A stretch of 64,000 nt of DNA from the NCBI GenBank assembly GCA_946800325.1, contig OX326956.1, positions 17,946,667 to 18,010,666 of the forward strand. The letters run 5' to 3'. The notes under the pieces were generated by a model. It saw only the letters and a list, made by a program, of their open reading frames with translations. It searched no databases and had not been told where the DNA came from. The stretch comes from Luzula sylvatica. Its lineage: Eukaryota; Streptophyta; Magnoliopsida; Poales; Juncaceae. This document shows, in pieces, positions 44,904 to 58,185 of the stretch (position 1 is the stretch's first letter; each line of letters begins with the position of its first letter). The translations under genes were made by a program, and so were the position numbers.

Positions 44904-46595
44904 GTTATATCAATAATTAAATACAACAAAATTCTGGATGGAAAATAATTACAAGAAAAATGAGGGATCAAAATAGAAAAATTGCAAAAATCGCTAACCC
45001 CTTTCGCACCTACACCCTTGTCATGTATATAACATTATTTGGTGACTCTAGCCCCTTCTATCCCGTCAAATAAACCCCTTAATTTCGTGGCTAAAGAGAG
45101 AGGTGAAAGAAGAATAAGAAGCAAGAAGAGGAGATTGGAGAAGAAGAAGGGAACAAGTGATTCAAGAGGAGAAAACAAGAAAGGGAGCTCGATTTCGAAG
45201 TCATCTTCATCTAGGCAGCCAGAGATAGGTGGTGGGGGAGTTGTCTATATCGATGAGCTTGATGTTTTGAGGTTGTAAATCTATTTTCTAATCTAATTCG
45301 AAGAATCCTTCGTATTTACTGCCATGGAAATTGATTGGAAGATTGAATTGAGCTTTCCTTGTTGAAACCCTAGATTTTTGGGGGGTGGAAGTAATTTTGG
45401 ATTTTAGTGTTTCATAAATGGTTTTGGAGTATAAGGATGGTGCCATGGTGATTCGGCCGCTCGAATAATGGCGTTTCGATCATCTATTAGGCTTCCATCG
45501 AGAAAGGGTAAAAAAATTAGGGTTTCGGTTTTTGGGAAGAAAAGAAGTGATACAATTGAGTTGTTTGTTCTTAATGGGTCGGGTTTAAGTTTGGTTTTGA
45601 GTCAAGATCCTTTAACCCGGTATCCGCTAACCCTAGTTCAAATTCTGGATATAAGGGGTATTTTCGTAATTTTGGAGGACATGATTTTTCAGGGGGCACA
45701 ATTATGCAATTGAGAAAAGGCTTAATCGCTCGATAATGTCCAATTAATTAATGGTTGGATTAATGAGCTATCGAGCCAGGATTAAATACATGGCTGAGAT
45801 TTCTTTGAGTAGTTTGAGTTTTCTCGTGTCATTCGTTCCTCTTGTATCCCGTTTAGGGTTTCACCTCGTAGTCATTAGTTATTCTGGTATGTCGGATAAG
45901 TAGAAGTATTGTAGTTGATCGGTTCTTTGACGGGTCTACCGAACCATATTTCGTGTGTCATGTCTTCGTTATTTGGTCATAACTTCTCCGTTCGGTCTCC
46001 ATTTCGCATGTTCTTGGTTCCGTTGGAAGACTTATTCCGAGGTGGTTTCAATGGCAGTAATTATGATTATTGAATCTGATTCTTCATTTATTTATTCATC
46101 ATTTTATCTGTAGAATATGTGTAGTTCTTTGTAGTATGTAGGATTGTTGTTGATGTAGATCGAGTCATAGTGAGGATGAGAGGTGGATAAGGGAACACAT
46201 GTTTGGACATTAATGTACTGTCTGGCCAGAGGTGCATTTTCGGGTCGCTCCCGAACTTGCGAACTGTTAGACGTAGCAGTACGGTCTCCTCGAGTAGTTG
46301 TAGTAAATGTAGTGTTCGAGGGGGCGTGGTTTCAGTTGTGGCGTGGTTGAAACCACCACTCTTGGGATAGAGTGCAGCGGACTTTTACCCCATGTAGATC
46401 CGAGGTATTAGTCTATGAGTGAGTCCCGTGTTGTTATCGTTGTGGTTTCACAATGAGAATTATGTAGTGGTTGTTGTCGTATTTGCAGATTTCCTAGATC
46501 GTTGTAGTCGGTCATCATGGTAGTTCCCGTAGTAGGTTGTCGTGGTAGTCGTCGTTGAGTAAATAATAATTAAATATTATTTAATGGGAATTAAA
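44904..46595. other. Non-satellite island of 1.7 kb, possible retroelement or gene fragment
   Basis: This is ordinary, moderately GC-rich sequence between CTAA (left) and TTAG (right) satellite. It contains a CGAGAAAGGG-type leader, AGGGTTTCGG and TCATAACTTCTCCGTTCGG, a wording I associate with plant Ty3-type LTRs or leaders. AATAATTAAATA occurs near both edges (about 44912 and 46565). I found neither clear TG...CA ends nor a target duplication. The satellite changes strand across it, so it may sit at a rearrangement breakpoint. Confidence 0.4.
45039..45278 (+). other. Lys/Arg/Ser-rich open frame in the island, unrecognised
   Basis: The 79-codon frame is strongly basic (RRIRSKKRRLEKKKG), then Ser/Gly-rich, ending DELDVLRL. 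The codon content is plausible for a short exon, but purine-rich leaders of retroelements also give such frames. A second unrelated frame of 81 codons lies at 45468-45713 (MAFRSSIRLPSRKGKK...). I cannot assign either. Confidence 0.2.
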
Positions 46596-46623
46596 TAAGT
46601 TAGTTAGTGGGTATGTCGGAAAG

Positions 46624-46658
<35 letters not shown>

Positions 46659-47060
46659 CGGATATGTAGGAAGGTAGTTAGTTAGTTAGTTTGGTTGTTA
46701 GTTAGTATTTAGTTAGTTTGTTTGTTAGTTAGTTAGTTAGTGGGTATGTATGAAGGTAGTTAATTAGTTAGTTATATAATTGTTTAGTTAGTTATCTAGT
46801 AGTTAATTAGTTAGTTAGTTCGTTAGTCAGTTAATTAGTTAGATAGATAGTAGTTAGTTAGTTAGTTAGTTAGTAAATTAGTTAGTTAGTTAGTTAGTTA
46901 GTATGTATGTAAGAACGTTGTTAATTAGATTTAGTAAGTTAGTTAGTTATTTAGTTAGTTAGCTAGTAGTTAGTTAGCTAGATAGTTAGTTAGTTTGTTA
47001 GTTAGTTAGTACGTATGTATCTAAGAAGGTAGTTAATTCGTTAGTTAGTTAGATAGTTAG
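46596..47060. repeat. TTAG megasatellite, block 4 (TTAG), duplicate of 57594-58100
   Basis: Starting with GTGGGTATGTCGGAAAGTAG and AGCGGATATGTAGGAAGG, this block matches 57600-58100 nearly word for word. That includes the odd TTATATAATTGTTTAGTTAG stretch. Confidence 0.9.
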
Positions 47061-47626
47061 TAAATCAAACAAACAAACTAACTAACTAACAAACTAACTA
47101 GATAACTAACTAACTAACTAACTACTACCTAACTAACTAATTAACTAACTAACTAACTAACTAACTACTAACTAATTAACTAACTCACTAAGTAACTAGC
47201 TTCTTACATACCTATGAACTAACTAACTATCTATCTATCTAACTTAACCAACAAACTAACTAACTACTAGCTAACTAAATCAATAACTAATTTACTAACT
47301 AACTATCTAACTACCTTCCTACATACCCACTAACTAGCTAACTAGCAACCTACCTTCCTACATACCCACTAACTAACCAACTAACTTACTAACTAACTAA
47401 CTCATTAACTAACTATTTAACTAACTAACTAACTACCTACTAGCTAACTAACAATGTAAATAACTAACTAACTAACTACTAGCTAACTAACTAACTAACT
47501 AACCAACAACTATCTAACTAGGTAACTACTCGCTAACTGACTGACTAACTAATTAACAAACAAACTAACTCACTAACTAACTACCTTCATACATACCTAT
47601 TAACTAACTAACTTACTAACTACCTA
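47061..47626. repeat. TTAG megasatellite, block 5 (CTAA), duplicate of part of block 1
   Basis: The strand switches within TAAATCAAACAAACAAAC (about 47051-47068). The block matches 37160-37720, including CTAACTAGCAACC and CTATGAACTAACTAACTATC words. It ends at a near-palindromic CTACCTAAGGTAG switch point. Confidence 0.9.
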
Positions 47627-48704
47627 AGGTAGTTAGTTAGTTAGTTAATTAGTTTGTTAGTTAGTTAGTTAATAGGTATTTAGGATGATAGTTAGTTAGG
47701 TCGTTAGTTAGTTAATTAATTAGTTATTTACTTAATTATTTAGTTAGTTAGCTAGTAGTTAGTTAGTTAGTTACTGCGTATGTTGAATGTAGTTAGTTAG
47801 TTAGTTAGTTAGTTAATTAATTAGTTAGTTAATTAGTTAATAGGTATGTAGGAAGATAGTTAGGTATGTAGTTAGTTAGGTAGTTAATATGTATGTAAGA
47901 AGGTAGTTAATTAGTTAGTTAGTTAGATAGGTAGTTAATTAGTTATTAATTTAGTTAGTTAGTAGTTAGTTAGTTACTTGGCTAGTTAGTTAGTTAGATA
48001 GTTTGTTAGATAATTAGTAAGTTCATAGGTATGTAGGAAGCTAGTTATTTTAGTTAGTTATCTAGTAGTCAGTCAGTTAGTTAGTTAGTTAGTTAATTAG
48101 TTAGTTAGCTAGTAGTTAGTCAGTTAGTTAGTTAGTTAATTAGTTAGTTAGTTTGTTTGTTAGTTAGTTAGTTAGTTAGTTAGTTAGTATGCTCGTTAGT
48201 TAGTGGGTATGTAGGAAGGTAGCTATCAGTTAGTTTGTCAGTTATATAGTTAGTTTGTTAGTTTGTTAGCTAGTAGTTAGTTAGTTAGTTAGTTAGGTAG
48301 TTAGTCAGTTAGTTAATTAGTCAGTTAGTTTGTTAGCTAGTAGTTAGTTAGTTAGTTAGGTAGTTAGTCAGTTAGTTAATTAGTTAGTTAGTTAGTCAGT
48401 GAGTTAGTTAGTTAGTAAATAAGTATGTAATAAGATTGTTAGTTCGTTAGTTAGATAGTTAGTTAATTGGTTAGTTAGTAAGTTATGTAGTAGTTACTAA
48501 GGTAATTAGTTAACTAATTAGTTAGTTAGTTAGCTAGCTAGTAGTTTGTTAGTTATTTAGTTCGTTTGATTGTTACTTAGTTAGTTAGTTAGTTATTTAG
48601 TAGTTATTTTGTAAGTTAGTTAGTTAGTTAGTTAGTTAGTTAATATGTATGTAAGAAGGGAGTTAATTAGTTAATTAGTTAGATAGTTAGTTAATAAGTT
48701 AGTA

Positions 48705-48741
<37 letters not shown>

Positions 48742-49026
48742 TCTAGTAGTTGGTTAGTTAGTCAATTAGTTAGTTAGTTACTTAGTTAGTGAGTTAATTA
48801 GTTAGTTACTTAGTAAGTTAGTTAGTTTGTTAGTTAGTACTTAGTTAGTTAGTTAGTTAGTTAATTAGTTAGTCATTTAGTTAGTTAGTTAGTTAGTTAG
48901 TTACTTAGTTAGTGGGTTTGTAAGTAGGTAGTTAGTTAATTAGTTAGTTAGGTAGTTAGTTATTTAGTTAATTGGTATGTATGAAGGTAGATAGTTATTT
49001 TGTTATTTTGTAAGTTAGTTAGTTAC

Positions 49027-49073
<47 letters not shown>

Positions 49074-49143
49074 ATTAGTTAGTTATTTAGTTAGTTAGTT
49101 AGTTAGTTAGTTAGTCAGTTGGTTAGCTAGTATGTAATTAGTC

Positions 49144-49180
<37 letters not shown>

Positions 49181-50066
49181 TTTAGATAGTTTGTTAGTTA
49201 GTTAGTGAGCTAGTAATTAGTTAGTTAGTATGTTCGTTAGTTAGTGAGTATGTAGGAAGGTTGATGTCAGTTAGTAAGTCAGTTAGATAGTTAGTCAGTT
49301 AGTTAGTTAATAAGTTCGATAGTTATTTAGTTAGTTAGTTATCTAGTATGTAGTTATTTAGTAGTTAGTTAGTTAGTTCGTTAGTTAGGTAGTTAGTCAG
49401 TTAGTTCATTAGTTAGTTAGTTAGTTAGTTAGTTAGTCAGTTAGTTAGTTAATATGTATGTTAGAAGGTTGTTAGTTAGTAAGTTCGATAGTTAGTTATC
49501 TAGTACTTAGTTAGTTAGTTAGTAACTTAACTTTTTAGTTATTTAGTTAGTTAGTTAGTTAGTTTGTTAGTTATCTAGTAGTTAGTTTGTTAGTTAGTTA
49601 GTAAATTGGTTAGTTAGTTAGTAAGTTAGTTAGTTAGTATGTATCTAAGAAGGTAGTTAATTAGTTAGTTAGTCAGTTAGATAGTTAGTTAATTAAGTTA
49701 GTTAGTTAGGTAGTTAGTTAGTTAGTTATCTAGTACTTAGTTAGTTCGTTGGTCAGTTAATTTGTTAGTTAATATATATGTATGAAGGTAGTTAGTTAGT
49801 TAGTTAGCTAGTAGTTTGTTAGTTAGGTAGTTAGTTAGTTAGTTAATTAGTTATTTAGTTAGTTACTTAGTGAGCTAGTAGTCAGTTAGTTAGTTAATAG
49901 GTTTGTATGAATATTGTCAGTTAGTTAGTTAGTTAGATAGTTGGTTAATTAGTTAGTATGTATGTAATAAGGTAGTTAATTAGTTTGCTAGAAAGTTAAT
50001 TAGTTACTTAGTTAGTTAGTTATCTAGTAGTTAGTATGTTAGTTAGTTTGTTAATTAATTAGTTAT

Positions 50067-50118
<52 letters not shown>

Positions 50119-50614
50119 ATAGTGGGTATGTAGGAAAGTAGTTAGTTAGTTAGTTAGTTAGTTAATTAGTTAGTCAGTTAGTTAGTTAGTTCGTAGGTAT
50201 GTAAGAAGATATTAAGCTAATTAGTTCGTTAGTCGGTTCGTTAGTTTGTTAGTTAGTCAGTTAGTTAATTAGTCAATGGGTTTGTAGGAAGGTAGTTAGT
50301 TAATTAATTAGTTAGGTAGTTAGTTAGTAAGTTAGTTATTAGGTATGTATAAAGGTATGTAGGTAGATAGTTAGTTAGTTAATTACTTAGTTAGATAGTT
50401 AGCTAGTAGTTAGATAGTCAGTTAATTAGTTAGTTAGTTAATTAGTTAGTTATTTAGTTAGCTAGTTTGTTAGTTAGCTAGTGAGCTAATAGTTAGTTAG
50501 TTAGTTAGTCAGTTAATTAGATAGTTAGTTAATTAGTTAGTTAGTTAGTTAGTTATCTAGTAGTTCGTTCGTTAATTAATTAATTAGTTATTTAGTATGT
50601 AAGAAGGTAGTTAA

Positions 50615-50654
<40 letters not shown>

Positions 50655-52750
50655 ATAGTTATTTAGTTAGTTAGTTATCTAGTATGTAGTTATTTAGTTA
50701 GTTAGTTAATTAGTTAGTTAGTTAGTTAGTTAGTTAGTGGGTATGTTGGAAGTTAGTTAGTTAGTTAATTAGTTTGTTAGTCAGTTAATTAGTTAGCTAG
50801 GTAGTTAATCAGTTAGATTTTTAGATTGTTAGTTAGTTAGTTAGTTAGCCAGTAGTTTGTTTGTTGGTTAGTTTATTAATTTGTTTGTTAATAAGTTAGA
50901 TAGTTAGTTAGTTAGTTGGTGGGTATGTAGGAAGGTAGTCAGGTAGTTAGTTAGTTGATCAGTTAGTTAGTTAGTTAGTTAATTAGTTAGTTAGTTAGTT
51001 AGTTAGTTAGCAAGTAATTAGGTAGTTAGTTAGTTAGATAGTTATTTAGTTAGTCAGTTAGATAGTTAGTGAGTTAGTTAGATAGCGGGTATGTAGGAAG
51101 GTAGTTAGTTAGTTAGGTTGTTTGTTAGCTAGTATTTAGTTTGTTAGTTAGTTAGTTAGTCAGTGGGTATGTATGAAGGTAGTTAATTAGTTAGTTATCT
51201 TGTAGTTAATTAGTTAGTTAGTTCGTTAGTTAGTTATTTAGTGAGATAGATAGTAGTTAGTAAGTTATGTAGTTAGTAAATTAGTTAGTTAGTTAGTTAG
51301 GTAGTATGTATGTAAGAACGTAGTTAATTTGTTAGTTAGTTAGTTAGTTAGTTAGCTAGTAGTTAGTTAATTAGATAGTTCGTTAGTTAGTTAGTTAGTA
51401 TGTATCTAAGAAGGTAGTTAATTCGTTAGTTAGTTACATAGTTAGTAAATTAGTTAGCTAGTTGGGTAGTTAGTTAGTTATTTAGTTAATTAGTTAGTTT
51501 TCTAGTACACTTAATTAGTTAGTTAGTTAGTTAGTTAGTTAGTGGGTTTGATGGAAGGTAGTTTGTTAATTAGTTAGTCAGGTAGTTAGTTAATTAGTTA
51601 GTTAGTTAGTTAATTGGTATGTATGAATGTAGTTAGTTAGTTAGTTAGTTAATTAGTTTGTTAGTTAGTCAGTTAGTTTGCTTGTTGTTAGTAAATTAGT
51701 TAGCTAGGTAGTTAATCAGTTAGTTATTTAGATAGTTATTTAATTATTTAGTAAGCTAGTAGTTTGTTTGTTTGTTTGTTTGTTTGTTTATTAATTTGTT
51801 TGTTAATAAGTGAGCTAGTTAGTTAGTTAGTCGGTGGGTATGTAGGAAGGTAGCTAGTTTGTTAGTTTGTTAGTTTGTTAGTTAGTTAGCTAGTAGTGAG
51901 TTAGTTAATTGGTATGTAGGAAGGTAGTTAACAAGTTAGTTAGTTAGTTATTTAGTTTGTTATCTAGTGGTTAGTTAGGTAGTTATTTAGGTAGCTAGCT
52001 AGTAGTTAGTTAGTTAGTTGGTCAGTTAGTAAATTAGTTAGTAAGTTTGTTAGTTAGTATGTATCTAAGAAGGTAGTTAATTAGTTAGTTAATTAGTTAG
52101 ATAGTTAATTAGTTAGTTAGTTAGTTAGTTAGGTAGTTAGTTAGTTAGTTATTTAGTTAGTTAGTTATCTAGTACTTAGTTATTTAGTTAGTTTGTTAGT
52201 TAGTTAGTTAGTTAGTGGGTTTGATGGAAGCTAGTTTGTTAATTAGTTAGTCAGGTAGTTAGTTAGTTAGTTAGTTAGTTAGGTTGTTGTTAGTTAATTA
52301 GTTAGCTAGGTAGTTAATCAGTTAGTTATTTAGATAGTTAGTTAGTTATTTAGTTGGCCAGTAGTTTGTTTGTTTTTTAGTTTATTAATTTGTTTGTTAA
52401 TAAGTTAGCTAGTTAGTTAGTTAGTTGGTGGGTATGTAGGAAGTTAGTCAGGTATGGTTAGTTGATAAGTTAGTTTACTAATATGTATGTATGAAGTAGT
52501 TAGTTTTTTAGTTAGGCAGTTTGTTAGTTAGTTAGAGAGCTAGTAGTTAGTTAGTTACATATAGTTAGGTAGTTAGTTAGTTACTTAGTTATATAGTAGT
52601 TAGTCAGTTAATTAATTAGTTAGTTATTTAGTTAGTTAGTTAGTTACTTTGTTAGTTAGTTAGTTAATAGGTATTGAGGAAAATAGTTAGTTAGGTCGTT
52701 AGTTAGTTAATTAATTAGTTATTTAGCTAGTTATTTAGTTAATTAGCTAG

Positions 52751-52783
<33 letters not shown>

Positions 52784-53962
52784 GGTGTGTATGTTGAAGG
52801 TAGTTAGTTTGTTAGTTAGTAAATTAATTAGTTTGTTAATTAGTTAAAAGGTATGTAGGAAGATAGTTAGTTAGTTAGTTAATATGTATGTAAGAAGGTA
52901 GTTAATTAGTTACTTAGTTAGATAGTTAGTTATTTAGTTAGTTTGCTAGTAGTTAGTTAGTTAGTTCGTTAGTTAGTTAGATGGTGTGTATGTTGAAGGT
53001 AGTTAGTTTGTTAGTTAGTAAATTAATTAGTTTGTTAATTAGTTAAAAGGTATGTAGGAAGATAGTTAGTTAGTTAGTTAATATGTATGTAAGAAGGTAG
53101 TTAATTAGTTACTTAGTTAGATAGTTAGTTAAATAGTTAGTTATTTAGTTAGTTAGTTCGGTAGTAGTTAGTTTGTTAGTTAATTAGCTAACTAGTTAGT
53201 TATTTAGTTAGTTAGTTAGTTAATTAGCTGGCAGTTTTTTAGTTAGTCAGTTAATTAGTTAGTTAGTTAGGTAGTTAGTTAGTTAATTAGTTTGTTAGTT
53301 AGTTCGTTAGTTACTTAGTTAGTTAGTTAGTCAGTTAGTTAATATATATGTATGAAGGTAGTTAGTTAGTAAATTAGTTACTTAGTTAATTAGCTAGTAG
53401 TTAGTTAGTTAGGTAGTTAGTGAGTTAGTAAGTCAATTTGTTAGCTAATAGTTAGTTAGTTAGTTAATTGGTATGTAGGAATATCGTTCGTTAGTTAGTT
53501 AGTTAGTTAGTTAGTATGTATGTAAGAAGATAGTTAATTAGTTAGTTAGATAGTTAATTAGTTTGTTAGTGAGTTATCTAGGAGTTAATAAGTTAGTTAG
53601 TTTGTTAATTAATTAGTTATTTAGTTAGTTAGTTAGCTAGTAGTTAGTTAGTTAGTTAGTTAGTTAGGTAGTTAGTTAGTTAGTTAGTGGGTATGCAGGA
53701 AGGTAGGTAGGTAATTAGTTAGTAAATTAGTTAATTAGTTAGTTAGTTAGTTCATAGGTATGTAAGAAGATAGATAGTTAGTTAGTTAGTTAGCTAGTAG
53801 TTAGTTAGTTTGTTAGTTTGTTAGTTAGTTAGTAAGTATGTTAGTTAGTTAGTTAGTTTGTTCATTAGTTAGTTGGTATGTAGGAAGGTAGATGTCAGTT
53901 TGAAAGTAAGTTAATTAGTTAGTTAGTTAGTTAGCTAGTATTTAGTTAGTTAATTAGTTAGT

Positions 53963-54204
53963 TAGTTAGTTAGTAAGTTAATTAGTTAGTTAGTTGACCG
54001 GTTAGTTAGTTAGTTAGTTAGTTAGTTAATATGTATGTAAGAGGGTTGTTAGTTAGTTTATTAGACAGTTAGTTAGTTAGTTAGTCAGTTAGTTATCTAG
54101 TAGTTGGTTAGTTATTTAATTAGTTAGTTAGTTACTTAGTTAGTTAGTTAGTTAGTTAGTAATTAGTTAGTTAGTTAGTCAATTAGTTCGTTAATTAGTT
54201 AATA

Positions 54205-54239
<35 letters not shown>

Positions 54240-54278
54240 GGATTTTTTGGTAGGCAGTTAGTTAATTAGTTAGTTAAG

Positions 54279-54314
<36 letters not shown>

Positions 54315-54544
54315 AAGTTAATTAGTTAGTTAGTTGACCGGTTAGTTAGTTAGTTAGTTAGTTAGTTAATATGTATGTAAGAGGGTTGTTAGTTAGTTTA
54401 TTAGATAGTTAGTTAGTTAGTTAGTCAGTTAGTTATCTAGTAGTTGGTTAGTTATTTAATTAGTTAGTTAGTTACTTAGTTAGTTAGTTAGTTAGTTAGT
54501 AATTAGTTAGTTAGTTAGTCAATTAGTTCGTTAATTAGTTAATA

Positions 54545-54579
<35 letters not shown>

Positions 54580-54610
54580 GGATTTTTTGGTAGGCAGTTA
54601 GTTAAGTAGT
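53963..54610. repeat. Recent 340-bp tandem duplication inside the TTAG array
   Basis: Both copies share the rare words GTTGACCGG, AAGAGGGTTG and GTGGATTTTTTGGTAGGC at a constant 340-base offset with almost no differences. This points to a recent event. Confidence 0.85.
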
Positions 54611-55279
54611 TAGTTAGTTAGGTAGTTAAAATGTATGTATGAAGGTAGATAGTTATTTTGTTATTTAGTTAGTTAGTTAGTTAGTTATCTAGTAGTTAGT
54701 TAGTTAGTGAGTTAGTTAGTTAGTTAGTCAGTTAATAGGTACGTAGGAACGTAGTTAGTTAGTCAGTAAGTTAGTTTGTTACTTAGTTAGTTAGATAGTT
54801 ATATAGTTAAGTAGTCAGTCGGTTAGTTTGTTTGTTAGTCAGTTAGTTAGTTAGTTAGTTAGTCAGTGGATTTGTAGGAAGGTAGTTAGTTAATTAGTTA
54901 GTTTAGTAGTTAGTTAGATAGTTAGTTATTAGGTATGTAGGAAGGTACTTAGTTAGTTAGTTAGTTAGTTAGTTAGTCAGTTAGTTAGTGGGTACGTAAG
55001 AAGGTAGTTAGTTAGTTAGTTAGTTACTTAGTTAGTTAGTTAGATAGTTAAGTAGTTAGTTAGTTTGTTAGTTAGTTAGTTAGTTAGTTAGTTAATTAGT
55101 TAGTTATTTAATTAGTTAGTTGGTTAGTTAGTTAGTTAGTTAATTAATTAGTTAGTTAGTTAGTTAGTTAGTAAACTAGTAGTTAGTTAGTTAGTTAATT
55201 AGTTAGTTATTTAGTTAGTTAGTTTATAGGTATGTGGGAACATCGTTAGTTAGTTAGCTAGTTTGTTAGTTTGTTAGTA

Positions 55280-55310
<31 letters not shown>

Positions 55311-55569
55311 AAGTTAGTTAGTTAGTTAATATGTATGTAAGAAGGTAGTTAATTATTTAATTGGATAGTTAATTAGTTAGTTAGTTAGTTAGTTTGTTAA
55401 TTAGTTAGTTATTTAGATAGTTAATAAGTTAGTTAGTTAGCTAGTAGCTAGTTAGTTAGTTAGTTAGTTAGTAAGTTAGTTAGTGGGTATGTAGGAAGGT
55501 ATTTATTTTGTTATTTACTTAGTTAATTAGTTAATTAGTTAGTTAGTTAGTTCATAGGATTGTAGGGAG

Positions 55570-55622
<53 letters not shown>

Positions 55623-56027
55623 GAGTGGGTTGTAGGAAGGTAGTTAATTAATTACGTAGTTAGTTAGTATGTTATTTAATAGGTATGTATAAGGGTAGTT
55701 AGTCAGTTAGTTAGTGAGTTAGTTAGCTAGTTGGCTAGTAGTTAGTTAGTTAGTTAGTTAGTAGTTAGTTAGTTAGTTAATTTGTTAGTCAGTTAGTTAG
55801 TTACTTAGTTAGTGGGTTTGTAGGAAGGTAGTTAGTTAATTAGTAGCTATAAGTTAGTTAGTTAGTTAGTTTCATAGTTTGGTAGTTAGTTAAAATTTTA
55901 CTTAGTGAGTTAGCTAATAGGTATGTAGGAAGGTAGTTAATTAGTTAGTTAGTTAGTAATTTAGTTAGTTATCTAGTAGTTTGTAAGTTAGTTGGTTAGT
56001 TAGTTAGTTATTTAGTTAATTTGCTAG

Positions 56028-56063
<36 letters not shown>

Positions 56064-56537
56064 GGGTTGTAGGAAGATAGTTAGTTTATTAGTTAGTTAG
56101 GTCGTTAGTTAGTAAGTTAGTTAATAGCTATGAATCAAGGTAGTTAGTTACTTAGTTAGTTACTTAGCCAGTAGTTAGTTAGTTAGTTAGTTAGTTAGTT
56201 GTCAGTTAGTTAGTTAGTTAATTTGTTAGTTAGTTAACTACTTAGTTAGTGGGTTTGTACGAAGGTAGTTAGTTAATTAGTTAGTTATGTAGTTAGTTTG
56301 TAAGTTAGCTAGTAGTTAGTTAGTTAGTTATTTAGTTAGTTAGTTAGTTAGTTAGTTTGTTAATTAGTAAATTAGTTAGTTAGATAGTTAGTTTATTTGT
56401 TAGTTAGTTAGTGGGTATGTAGGAAGGTAGTTAGTTATTTAGTTAGTTAATTAGTTAGTTAGTTAGTTAGCAAGTAGTTAGTTAGTTAGTTAGTTAGTTA
56501 TTTAGTTAGTTAATTAGTTAGTTAGTTAGTTAGCTAG

Positions 56538-56568
<31 letters not shown>

Positions 56569-57037
56569 ATAGTGGGTATGCAGGAAGGTTGATGTCAGTT
56601 AGTTAGTTAGTTAGTTAATTAGTTAGTTAGTTAGTTAGCTAGTATTTAGTTTGTTAGTTAGTTAGTTAATTAGTTAGTTAGTTGGTCGGTTAGTTAGTTA
56701 GTTAGTTAATATGTATGTAAGAATGTTGTTAGTTAGTTAATTAGTTAGGTAGGTAGTTAGTTAGTTTTCTAGTAGTTGGTTAGTTAATTAATTAGTTAGT
56801 TAGTTAGTTTGTTAGTTAGTAGTTTGTTAGTTTGTTAGTTAATTAATTAGTTAATTAGTTAGTTAGTTAGTTAGTTAGATACTTAGTTAGTGGGTTTGTG
56901 GGTAGGTAGTTAGTTAATTAGTTAGTTAGGTCGTTAGTTAGTTAATTAGTTAGTTAGTTAATAGGTATGTATGAAGGTAGATAGTTATTTTGTTATTTTG
57001 TTAGTTAGTTAGTTAGTTAGGTAGTAGTTAGTTAGTG

Positions 57038-57070
<33 letters not shown>

Positions 57071-57087
57071 ATGGGTATGTAGGAAGG

Positions 57088-57183
<96 letters not shown>

Positions 57184-57282
57184 GGGTTTGTAGGAAAGTA
57201 GTTAGTTAATTAGTAGTTTGGTAGTTAGTCAGTTAGTTAGTTAATGGGTATGTAGTTAGTTAGTTAGTTAGTTAGTTAGTTG

Positions 57283-57318
<36 letters not shown>

Positions 57319-57387
57319 TTTAGTTAGTTAGTTAGTTAGTTAGTTAATTAGTTAGTTAGTAAGTTAGTTAGTGGGTATGTCGGAAAG

Positions 57388-57419
<32 letters not shown>

Positions 57420-57622
57420 GGGTTTGTAGGAAAGTAGTTAGTTAATTAGTAGTTTGGTAGTTAGTCAGTTAGTTAGTTAATGGGTATGTAGTTAGTTAGT
57501 TAGTTAGTTAGTTAGTTGGTTAGTTAGTTAGTTAGTTATTTAGTTAGTTAGTTAGCTAGTAGTTAGTTAGTTAGTTAGTTAATTAGTTAGTTAGTAAGTT
57601 AGTTAGTGGGTATGTCGGAAAG

Positions 57623-57657
<35 letters not shown>

Positions 57658-57954
57658 CGGATATGTAGGAAGGTAGTTAGTTAGTTAGTTAGTTTGTTAG
57701 CTAGTATTTAGTTAGTTAGTTTGTTAGTTAGTTAGTTAGTGGGTATGTATTAAGGTAGTTAATTAGTTAGTTATATAATTGTTTAGTTAGTTATCTAGTA
57801 GTTAATTAGTTAGTTAGTTCGTTAGTCAGTTAGATAGATAGTAATTAGTTAGTTAGTTAGTAAATTAGTTAGTTAGTATGTATGTAAGAACGTTGTTAAT
57901 TAGTTAGTTAGTTAGATAGTTAGTTATCTAATTAGTTAGTTAGTTAGTTAGTTA

Positions 57955-58152
57955 GTTATTTAGTAAGTTAGTTAGTTATTTAGTTAGTTAGCTAGTAGTT
58001 AGTTAGCTAGATAGTTAGTTAGTTTGTTAGTTAGTTAGTATGTATGTATCTAAGAAGGTAGTTAATTCGTTAGTTAGTTAGATAGTTAGTAAATTAGTTA
58101 GCTAGTTAGGTAGTTAGTTAGTTATTTAGTTAATTAGTTAGTTATCTAGTAC

Positions 58153-58185
<33 letters not shown>

